Part shown: positions 1 to 6,093 of the stretch, piece after piece
Position numbering within the stretch: position 1 is the first letter of the stretch
Layout: each line of letters begins with the position of its first letter
Origin: Nocardia salmonicida NBRC 13393
GTDB lineage: Bacteria > Actinomycetota > Actinomycetes > Mycobacteriales > Mycobacteriaceae
Direction: 5' to 3'
DNA: 64,000 nucleotides
Assembly (NCBI RefSeq): GCF_001613085.1
Contig: NZ_BDBR01000019.1
Coordinates: forward strand, 32,383-96,382
Notes under the pieces: generated by a model
Databases searched by the model: none
Seen by the model: the letters and a program-made list of their open reading frames with translations, nothing else
Told to the model about the DNA's origin: nothing
Position numbers and translations under genes: made by a program

Positions 1-725
1 CCGTAGGACGGCTGCTGCGCCTGCGGCATCGACGGCTGACTCTGCTGGCCGTAGGGCGACGGCGACTGCGTCGGGTACTGGCCACCGGTCTGGGCCTGGC
101 CGTAACCGGTCTGACCGTACTGCTGGCCGCCGGTCTGGCCGTAGCCCTGCTGGCCGTAACCCTGCTGACCGTACTGGCCGTACTGGCCCGGCTGCTGTTG
201 CGGCTGAGCCGGTTTCGGCGCGGGTACCTTGATGATCCCCAGCCCGAACAGCAGTGCCAGCACCAGCAACACAGCGACGACGAACGAGAACGCGGCGACG
301 ACGAACGCGCCCCACTGCAGTTCCACGCCTTCGCTCACGCTGATCAGCGAGACGACGACACCGAGGAACGAGGCCACCGCGAGTGCGGCGGCGACACCGA
401 GGACATTCTGCTTGGGCAGCAACGACAGCCCGGCCAGCAAGGCAGCGGCCAGGATGAGCGTCGCGATCGCGCCGTTGCTGGACTCGAACATGCTGCCGGT
501 CGAGGTCTCACGCAGCGCGGTGAAGCCGACATAGGGGGCGAAGCCGAGGAGGAAGGTGACGACGCCGAGTCCGGCTGCGGCCGCGGTCAGAATGAACGGC
601 AGCCCTTTGCCTTCCGAACCGGTCGCGGTCGATGGCGCAGCCGCGGCGGCTCCGGTACTCGGGCCCTGGGGCGCGGCGGGTGTCACGGGTGCGTTGTACC
701 CGGAGCCCCCGGTCGGGTATGACAT
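1..725 (-). CDS. DUF5336 membrane protein, 34-kDa antigen (Rv0954) homologue, 3' end outside window
   Basis: The reading frame starts at the ATG at 723-725, with an AAGGAGA ribosome site just upstream, and runs off the left edge, so the C-terminus is missing. About 241 codons are visible. A short Pro/Ala/Thr-rich N-terminus (about residues 1-40) precedes four hydrophobic segments (about 43-160). A low-complexity tail follows, built of Tyr-Gly-Gln units (YGQQGYGQ and similar). This architecture matches the DUF5336 family, known in M. tuberculosis as the 34 kDa antigenic protein homologue Rv0954, a membrane protein linked to the cell-division/growth-pole machinery. Its position downstream of sucCD on the same strand, as in M. 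tuberculosis, supports orthology. The biochemical function is unknown; membrane topology is inferred from hydrophobicity only. Confidence 0.85.
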   Translation of the reverse strand, partial: MSYPTGGSGYNAPVTPAAPQGPSTGAAAAAPSTATGSEGKGLPFILTAAAAGLGVVTFLLGFAPYVGFTALRETSTGSMFESSNGAIATLILAAALLAGLSLLPKQNVLGVAAALAVASFLGVVVSLISVSEGVELQWGAFVVAAFSFVVAVLLVLALLFGLGIIKVPAPKPAQPQQQPGQYGQYGQQGYGQQGYGQTGGQQYGQTGYGQAQTGGQYPTQSPSPYGQQSQPSMPQAQQPSY

Positions 726-874
726 GTCTCGTCGTCTCCTTGTCGAGTCGTGCGCATCGGTCGCGTCGAACTGACTGGTGCCTGATCCGATACCTGACGC
801 TACTGCACGCCACGGCCCCGGTCATCACCAACCGATGCAGGCTGTGGATAAACCACTACCTGTGGATGAATCGA

Positions 875-911
875 CGAAGGCCGCCCAGGTTAAACCTGAA
901 AGCGGCCTTCG
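875..911 (-). terminator. Hairpin terminator behind sucD
   Basis: Perfect 10-bp arms (CGAAGGCCGC at 875-884 and GCGGCCTTCG at 902-911) enclose a loop that itself contains CAGGT-TAA-ACCTG. The hairpin lies 19 nt past the sucD stop. There is no strong T-run, as is common for high-GC actinobacterial terminators. Confidence 0.65.
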
Positions 912-929
912 ACAGTGTGAGATTTCAGA

Positions 930-1847
930 TCACGCAGAAGCGATGGACGCCTTCTCCAAGATCTCGCGAGCGAGCGCGGCGGTGGCGGACGGCGTCTTGC
1001 CGACCTTCACGCCTGCGGCCTCGAGCGCGTCCTGCTTGGCCTGCGCGGTACCGCCACCACTGGAGACGATGGCGCCGGCGTGGCCCATGGTCTTGCCCTC
1101 GGGCGCGGTGAAACCGGCGACGTAGCCGACGACCGGCTTGGTCACATTGGCCTTGATGTAGGCGGCCGCACGCTCTTCGGCGTCGCCACCGATCTCGCCG
1201 ATCATGACGATGATCTTGGTCTCGGGGTCCTTCTCGAACGCCTCGATGGCGTCGATGTGGGTGGTGCCGATAACCGGGTCGCCGCCGATGCCGATCGCGG
1301 TCGAGAAACCGAAATCGCGCAGCTCGTACATCATCTGGTAGGTCAGGGTGCCCGACTTCGACACCAGGCCGATCGGGCCCTTGCCGGTGATGTTGTTCGG
1401 GGTGATGCCGACCAGCGCCTCGCCGGGGGTGATGATGCCGGGGCAGTTCGGGCCGATGATGCGGGTCTTCTCGCCCTTTTCGACGTTGTAGGCCCACGCG
1501 TAGGCGGAGTCCTGCACCGGGATGCCCTCGGTGATGACCACGAGCAGCGGGATCTCCGCGTCGATGGCCTCGATGATGGCGTCCTTGGAGAAGGCGGGCG
1601 GCACGAACGCGATGGAGGTGTCGGCGCCGGTCTTCTCGATCGCCTCGGCGACGGAGGCGAACACGGGCAGCTCGATCTCGTTGCCGTCTTTATCGGTGTG
1701 CTTGACCGTGGTCCCGGCCTTGCGCGCGTTCACGCCGCCGACGACGTTGGTGCCCGCCTTCAGCATCAGCGCGGTGTGCTTGGTGCCCTCGCCGCCGGTG
1801 ATGCCCTGGACGATGACCTTGTTGTCCTTGTTCAGGAAGATGGACAT
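930..1847 (-). CDS. sucD: Succinyl-CoA ligase alpha subunit
   Basis: SucD, 305 aa, the usual length for the family. With SucC it interconverts succinyl-CoA plus ADP/GDP plus phosphate with succinate, CoA and ATP/GTP in the TCA cycle, in the cytoplasm. The N-terminal CoA-binding Rossmann domain (about residues 1-125) carries the motif VQGITGGEGT. The ligase domain contains GPNCPG near residue 132. The phosphorylated catalytic histidine lies in GHAGAI at about residue 256. The gene starts 12 nt after the sucC stop, so the two subunits are co-transcribed and probably translated in stoichiometric amounts. A hairpin terminator lies just downstream at 875-911. Confidence 0.97.
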   Translation of the reverse strand: MSIFLNKDNKVIVQGITGGEGTKHTALMLKAGTNVVGGVNARKAGTTVKHTDKDGNEIELPVFASVAEAIEKTGADTSIAFVPPAFSKDAIIEAIDAEIPLLVVITEGIPVQDSAYAWAYNVEKGEKTRIIGPNCPGIITPGEALVGITPNNITGKGPIGLVSKSGTLTYQMMYELRDFGFSTAIGIGGDPVIGTTHIDAIEAFEKDPETKIIVMIGEIGGDAEERAAAYIKANVTKPVVGYVAGFTAPEGKTMGHAGAIVSSGGGTAQAKQDALEAAGVKVGKTPSATAALAREILEKASIASA

Positions 1848-1859
1848 GTTTACGGTTCC

Positions 1860-3026
1860 TTACTTGGCTGCGGCGAGTTCGGCAGCCTTGTCGGCGCCTT
1901 CGTCCATGGTCTGGGCCAGCGTCACCAGCGGGTGATTGGCCTCGGCGAGGATGCGACGACCCTCTTCGACGTTGTTGCCGTCCAGGCGAACGACCAGCGG
2001 CTTGGTGGCCGCGGCACCGAGCACCTCGAGTGCGCCGACGATGCCGTTGGCGACCGCGTCGCACGCGGTGATGCCACCGAACACGTTGACGAACACGCTC
2101 TTGACCTGCGCGTCGCCCAGGATGACGTCCAGACCAGCGGCCATCACGGCAGCCGACGCGCCGCCGCCGATGTCGAGGAAGTTGGCCGGCTTCACGCCGC
2201 CGTGGTTCTCACCGGCGTAGGCGACGACGTCCAGGGTCGACATGACCAGACCGGCGCCGTTGCCGATGATGCCGACCTCACCGTCGAGCTTGACGTAGTT
2301 GAGGTCGTTTTCCTTGGCCTTGAGCTCGAGCGGGTCGGTCGCGTCGACGTCGGCGAACTCGAGGTGGTCGGGATGCCGGTACTCGGCGTTCTCGTCCAGG
2401 GTGACCTTGCCGTCGAGGGCGAGGATCTCGTCGGTGGGGGTGCGCACCAGCGGGTTGACCTCGACCAGGGTGGTGTCTTCGTTGATGAAGACCTCCCACA
2501 GCTTCTGGATGGTCACGGCCGCGGCGTCGAGCACGTCGGCGGGCAGGTGACCCTTCTCCGCGATCTCACGGGCGAAGGCCAGGTCGACACCCTTGACGGC
2601 GTCGACGGCGATCTTGGCGAGACGCTCGGGAGTCTTCTCCGCGACCTCTTCGATCTCCATGCCGCCCTCGACCGAACACATGGCCAGGTAGGTGCGGTTG
2701 GAACGGTCGAGCAGGAAGGAGATGTAGTACTCCTCCGCGATGTCCTTGGCCTCGGCGACCAGAAGCTTCTTGACGATGTGGCCCTTGATGTCGAGGCCGA
2801 GGATGTTCTGCGCGTGCGTGAACGCGTCGTCCGGAGTGGCCGCGTACTTGACGCCGCCAGCCTTGCCGCGGCCGCCCACCTTGACCTGCGCCTTGACCAT
2901 CACAGGCTTGCCGATTTCCTCGGCAATGGCGCGTGCTTCTTCAGCCGTGTCGCAAACACGACCCTCGGACGAAGGCACTCCGTGCTTAACGAAGAGCTCC
3001 TTCGCCTGATATTCGAAGAGATCCAT
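1860..3026 (-). CDS. sucC: Succinyl-CoA ligase (ADP/GDP-forming) beta subunit
   Basis: SucC, 388 aa, full length. It is the nucleotide-binding subunit of the succinyl-CoA synthetase heterodimer or heterotetramer. The N-terminal ATP-grasp domain (about residues 1-240) shows GGRGKAGGV near residue 53 and the Mg-binding VEVNPL near residue 204. The C-terminal flavodoxin-like domain shows NFLDIGGGA and FVNVFGGIT, the region that contacts the phosphohistidine loop of SucD. It is first in the sucC-sucD operon. The ATG at 3024-3026 has no strong Shine-Dalgarno. The promoter should lie in the 517-nt gap upstream, which it shares with the divergent M23 peptidase gene. Confidence 0.97.
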   Translation of the reverse strand: MDLFEYQAKELFVKHGVPSSEGRVCDTAEEARAIAEEIGKPVMVKAQVKVGGRGKAGGVKYAATPDDAFTHAQNILGLDIKGHIVKKLLVAEAKDIAEEYYISFLLDRSNRTYLAMCSVEGGMEIEEVAEKTPERLAKIAVDAVKGVDLAFAREIAEKGHLPADVLDAAAVTIQKLWEVFINEDTTLVEVNPLVRTPTDEILALDGKVTLDENAEYRHPDHLEFADVDATDPLELKAKENDLNYVKLDGEVGIIGNGAGLVMSTLDVVAYAGENHGGVKPANFLDIGGGASAAVMAAGLDVILGDAQVKSVFVNVFGGITACDAVANGIVGALEVLGAAATKPLVVRLDGNNVEEGRRILAEANHPLVTLAQTMDEGADKAAELAAAK

Positions 3027-3345
3027 GTACTCACCGTCTCGTCTGCGTTGCTATGACAACGTCTTTGTTGGCGGCCCGACGTCGGTAGCGGGTCGGATCG
3101 GACTGTAGCTAGTCACGGGGAGGGCTAAACGACCACGTTCATAGTAAGTGGCGCAGGTCACGACCCATAACGGGAGCCCCGGAAAACCGCTGGCCAAGGC
3201 TACTGGCGAGTAGTTTTTCGCCGTTTGCCCGCGCCTTGGCAGGTAGGGCCACCTAAAGCCCGGACACCCCGGCATCTACTACGTTATGTCGTCGACAGAC
3301 CTCACCCGAGATGCCGGAAAACGGTGAGTTATTCCTCCGCGTTAC

Positions 3346-3361
3346 GGTGACGAATGTCACA
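3346..3361. promoter_or_regulatory. CRP/GlxR-like binding site
   Basis: GGTGA-N6-TCACA matches the CRP-family consensus TGTGA-N6-TCACA at 9 of 10 positions. It is centred about 35 nt upstream of the putative -35 element of the M23 peptidase promoter, a position compatible with activation. In corynebacteria and mycobacteria CRP/GlxR regulators control resuscitation and cell-wall genes. Binding here is inferred. Confidence 0.45.
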
Positions 3362-3387
3362 CACAGGTGTAGGTTTTCGACCAGCGC

Positions 3388-3416
3388 TTGCCACTCTGCA
3401 ATCGCTTCGTTACCGT
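3388..3416 (+). promoter_or_regulatory. Putative sigma-70-type promoter for the M23 peptidase
   Basis: TTGCCA (3388-3393) is separated by 17 nt from TACCGT (3411-3416). Transcription would start near 3423 and give a leader of about 120 nt that contains the GTCAC repeats and the small upstream ORF. Confidence 0.4.
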
Positions 3417-3429
3417 CAATGCGGTCGAA

Positions 3430-3462
3430 GTCACAACCAGGTCACGACAACCAGGTCACGAC
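3430..3462 (+). repeat. GTCAC repeats, possible MtrA-type sites
   Basis: GTCAC occurs at 3430-3434, 3441-3445 and 3455-3459. The last two lie in a perfect 14-bp tandem repeat (AACCAGGTCACGAC at 3435-3448 and 3449-3462). MtrA, a response regulator that controls wall hydrolases including an M23 peptidase in Corynebacterium, recognises GTCAC-like repeats. The assignment is inferred from the motif and the gene context. Confidence 0.4.
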
Positions 3463-3493
3463 TGGCAAGTCAGGACTGAGGAGGACGACAAGC

Positions 3494-3547
3494 TTGAGGT
3501 ACTTCAGTACTCGCTTGGAACAGCTGGCGATTCGGTACGGCCGATGA
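3494..3547 (+). CDS. Possible 17-codon leader ORF translationally coupled to the M23 peptidase
   Basis: A TTG start at 3494-3496 lies 9 nt after an ideal AGGAGG (3479-3484), the best ribosome site in this stretch. The frame encodes LRYFSTRLEQLAIRYGR and stops at TGA 3545-3547. That stop overlaps the ATG of the peptidase gene (3544-3546) in an ATGA junction. The peptidase ATG has no good ribosome site of its own and no alternative start codon near AGGAGG. I therefore infer that ribosomes load at the leader and reinitiate. The peptide has no recognisable family and may have only a regulatory role. Confidence 0.4.
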   Translation: MRYFSTRLEQLAIRYGR

Positions 3548-4584
3548 ACCACCGCTCCACCCTTCCAGTCGAAAATCGCACCAGCTCCGACCGCCGTTAC
3601 CGGTATGCCGACGAATACACGTCGCATCCGCAGACCCGTCGAGCCCCCGCCGCCGCATGGCCGCAGACCGACGATGCGTGGCGCGATCAGAACACCTGGT
3701 CCGACGACGCGGCATGGACGCCCGCCGAGGACGAATGGACCGCGGACGAGTCCTATGACACCGGCACGTACGGCGCCGACTGGGCGCCCGTGGCCGAAGA
3801 GACCACCGCGGAAGAGCGGCCCGCGCCGCGCCGCGCCGAACGTCGCGGCGGCGCACACCGCGTCCCCGCGCCGCCCGCCGCGCTGAAGGGCCGCGCCGCG
3901 GTCATCGCCGTCGCCGCGGGCGCTGTTGTCGCCGCGGGTCAGGCGGCTATGGCCGATCCGGGCCAGCCCGCACACGGCATCGATTACGAGGCAGCGGGCC
4001 AGGTCCACGAGATCGCCGCCCAGTCGATGAGCACCGCCGACGTCGGCGACCCTGGCACCGGCGCTTCGCCGCAGGTACTCGACGCCACCGGCGTCGCCGA
4101 CAAGAGCCATTTCGACGACATCCTCGCCAAGGGCGCCAAGTTCGCCGAAGACCTCGCCGCCCAGGAATCCGCCAAGCTGCGGCCCCTGTTCACCAAGTTC
4201 ACCTCGGGTAATTACACCTCCGGCTTCGGCGCCCGCTGGGGCGTCCAGCACCTCGGCATCGACGTCGCCGGCCCGATCGGCACCCCGATCTACGCGGTCG
4301 CCGACGGCACCATCATCGAAGCGGGCCCGGCCTCCGGTTTCGGCATGTGGGTCCGCGTCCTGCACGACGACGGCACCGTCACCATCTACGGCCACATCGA
4401 CACCGCCACCGTCTCGCAGGGCGAGCGCGTGATGGCGGGCGACCAGATCGCCACCATGGGCAACCGCGGCTTCTCCACCGGCCCGCACTGCCACTTCGAG
4501 GTCTGGCTCAACGGCACCGACAAGATCGACCCGGTCCCGTGGCTCGCCACCCGCGGCATCAGCCTGGGCGCCCAGCGCGACTGA
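3544..4584 (+). CDS. M23 (LytM) family metallopeptidase, Rv0950c homologue
   Basis: A 346-aa envelope peptidase predicted to cut peptidoglycan cross-links outside the membrane. An acidic, Trp/Asp-rich cytoplasmic N-terminus (about residues 1-112) precedes one hydrophobic segment (about 116-136; Ala/Val-rich, possibly an uncleaved signal anchor). A linker follows, then a C-terminal LytM domain (about 215-340). The zinc ligands are visible as HLGID (HxxxD) and HCHFEV (HxH), so the enzyme looks catalytically competent. The ATG at 3544 was chosen because longer forms run into non-coding-like sequence. It overlaps the stop of a short leader ORF with a strong ribosome site. Position beside sucCD and uvrD1 matches M. 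tuberculosis Rv0950c. Confidence 0.88.
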   Translation: MNHRSTLPVENRTSSDRRYRYADEYTSHPQTRRAPAAAWPQTDDAWRDQNTWSDDAAWTPAEDEWTADESYDTGTYGADWAPVAEETTAEERPAPRRAERRGGAHRVPAPPAALKGRAAVIAVAAGAVVAAGQAAMADPGQPAHGIDYEAAGQVHEIAAQSMSTADVGDPGTGASPQVLDATGVADKSHFDDILAKGAKFAEDLAAQESAKLRPLFTKFTSGNYTSGFGARWGVQHLGIDVAGPIGTPIYAVADGTIIEAGPASGFGMWVRVLHDDGTVTIYGHIDTATVSQGERVMAGDQIATMGNRGFSTGPHCHFEVWLNGTDKIDPVPWLATRGISLGAQRD

Positions 4585-4657
4585 CGTGGCGTGAAGTCGC
4601 TTCTACGTGACCGGTAGCACGCTTCCGCTCTGTCGGGGGTGGGGTTAGCGTTGCGGT

Positions 4658-6079
4658 ATGGCTGGTACGACGAAGTACACGCAGTTCATCGGGCTCGCAC
4701 CGGAATTGGTGTGGGGTGTGCTCGGGGATCTCGAGCAGTGGCCGGAGTGGAATCCCGGAGTGCGATCGGTGCGGATGCACTCACCGCTCGCTGTCGGGGC
4801 CACCGGCGATTATCTGCCCAACGGGAACGTCTCGGCCCGGATCCACAGGCGGTTCGCAAAAGCGTTCACTGTCACCACCTTCGAACCGAATCGTGAGCTC
4901 GGGATCGAGCAGCCCGAACCCGCGGGCACCATGTATCTCACCTGGCGGCTGACGCCCCGCGACGGTGGCACCGAGATCACCCAGGAACTCCGCTTCACCG
5001 GCCCCTCCGCCGGTGCGGCGCGCACTGTCGTTCGCCCCTTCATCGAAACCGATGCGCGCGTGAACTTCTCGCGCCTGGCCCGGCTGGCCGGACTCGCCCC
5101 CGTCGACAGCGCGCTGAATGTCGTCATCGCGGGCGGTACCGGCGCACTCGGACTCCAGATCGCCGCCGATCTGACCTGCCGCGGACAGCGCGTCACCCTG
5201 CTGACCCGCCGCCGCAACCCCGATCTCCCGTTCCGCCAGACCGAATGGGACGGCCGCTCGCTCGGCTCCTGGTCGGCCGAACTGCGCGAACCCGGTCGGC
5301 TCGCGGTGATCAACCTCGCCGGAAAGCTGGTCGACTGCAGGCCGACCGAACGCAATATCGCCGAATTGCGCTCCAGCCGAGTCGATTCCACCGCCGCTCT
5401 GGTCGCCGCCGCGGGCCTGCGCGACACCCCCGTCGACTACTGGGTGCAAGCCAGCACCACGGCCATCTGGTCGGACGCGGGCGAAACCCGGTGCACCGAA
5501 ACAACTCCCCTCCCGGTCGGGCTCCCGCAGATGACCGGCGTGGCCCAGCCGTGGGAGGAGGCGTTCGATCCCGCGCGCGCCGCCCACTGGACGGTGCTGC
5601 GCACCTCCATCGTTCTCGACCCCGACGCCCCCGCCCTCAGACGCCTCGGCCAGCTCACCAAGGCTGGTCTCGGCGGCCGCGTCGGCCCCGGCGATCAGTG
5701 GTTCAGCTGGATCCATATCGAGGACTGGCTGGCCATCGTCCGAACCTGCCTCGGCCTCGACCCGACCGTCGCCCTCCCCGACGGCATCCTCGTCGCCGCC
5801 ACCGCATTCCCGGTCCGCAACGCCGAACTCATGGCCACTCTCCGCCGAATCCTGCACCGTCCCGCATCACCCCCCACCCCCTCGGCGATCCTGAAGATAG
5901 GCGCGGTAGCCCTGCGCACCGACCCGGCCCTCGGCCTCACCGGCCGACACGCCACCTCCGAAGTCCTCCACAGGGCAGGCTTCGAGTTCCGCTACCCCAC
6001 CCTCGACGAAGCCCTGACAGACCTGCTCGGTTCCGCCTCACCGCGTATTCCGGGTGCCGTCCGGGAGCTCGACCGTTAG
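4658..6079 (+). CDS. SRPBCC domain fused to TIGR01777-type NAD-dependent epimerase
   Basis: A 473-aa two-domain protein. Residues 1 to about 145 look like an SRPBCC/polyketide-cyclase (START-like) hydrophobic-ligand domain (VWGVLGDLEQWPEWNPGV near the N-terminus). From about residue 150 a Rossmann epimerase begins with VVIAGGTGALG, the family dinucleotide motif, and continues with the TIGR01777/YfcH hallmark region near WEEAFDPARAAHWTVLRTS and a C-terminal DUF1731-like segment. Similar fusions exist in actinobacteria; substrate and reaction are unknown. The start ATG lies 6 nt after a TAGCGT -10-like hexamer, so a leaderless transcript is possible. The gene sits between the M23 gene and convergent uvrD1, interrupting the M. 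tuberculosis-like order. Confidence 0.8.
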   Translation: MAGTTKYTQFIGLAPELVWGVLGDLEQWPEWNPGVRSVRMHSPLAVGATGDYLPNGNVSARIHRRFAKAFTVTTFEPNRELGIEQPEPAGTMYLTWRLTPRDGGTEITQELRFTGPSAGAARTVVRPFIETDARVNFSRLARLAGLAPVDSALNVVIAGGTGALGLQIAADLTCRGQRVTLLTRRRNPDLPFRQTEWDGRSLGSWSAELREPGRLAVINLAGKLVDCRPTERNIAELRSSRVDSTAALVAAAGLRDTPVDYWVQASTTAIWSDAGETRCTETTPLPVGLPQMTGVAQPWEEAFDPARAAHWTVLRTSIVLDPDAPALRRLGQLTKAGLGGRVGPGDQWFSWIHIEDWLAIVRTCLGLDPTVALPDGILVAATAFPVRNAELMATLRRILHRPASPPTPSAILKIGAVALRTDPALGLTGRHATSEVLHRAGFEFRYPTLDEALTDLLGSASPRIPGAVRELDR

Positions 6080-6093
6080 GTTGCCCAACCACC

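Larger units (their letters stand above)
3027..3543. promoter_or_regulatory. Divergent intergenic region between sucC and the M23 peptidase gene
   Basis: No convincing standard gene is seen here; the ORFs in it lack codon bias or homology. On the peptidase side it holds, in order, a CRP/GlxR-like palindrome (3346-3361), a sigma-70-like promoter (3388-3416), three GTCAC elements including a tandem 14-bp repeat (3430-3462), and a 17-codon upstream ORF (3494-3547). On the sucC side a weak minus-strand -10 candidate (TACAGT, 3103-3108) is visible. I looked for the cyclic-di-AMP (ydaO) riboswitch that often precedes actinobacterial wall hydrolase genes and could not recognise its conserved core. 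Confidence 0.5.

Noticed and set aside
1080..3056. A 658-codon plus-strand frame opposite sucD and sucC
   Set aside because: Antisense to two complete, highly conserved genes; composition typical of a mirrored high-GC frame.
3200..3480. Cyclic-di-AMP (ydaO) riboswitch before the M23 gene
   Set aside because: The expected conserved core could not be found; hairpins seen are not specific. A covariance-model search (Infernal, Rfam RF00379) would decide.
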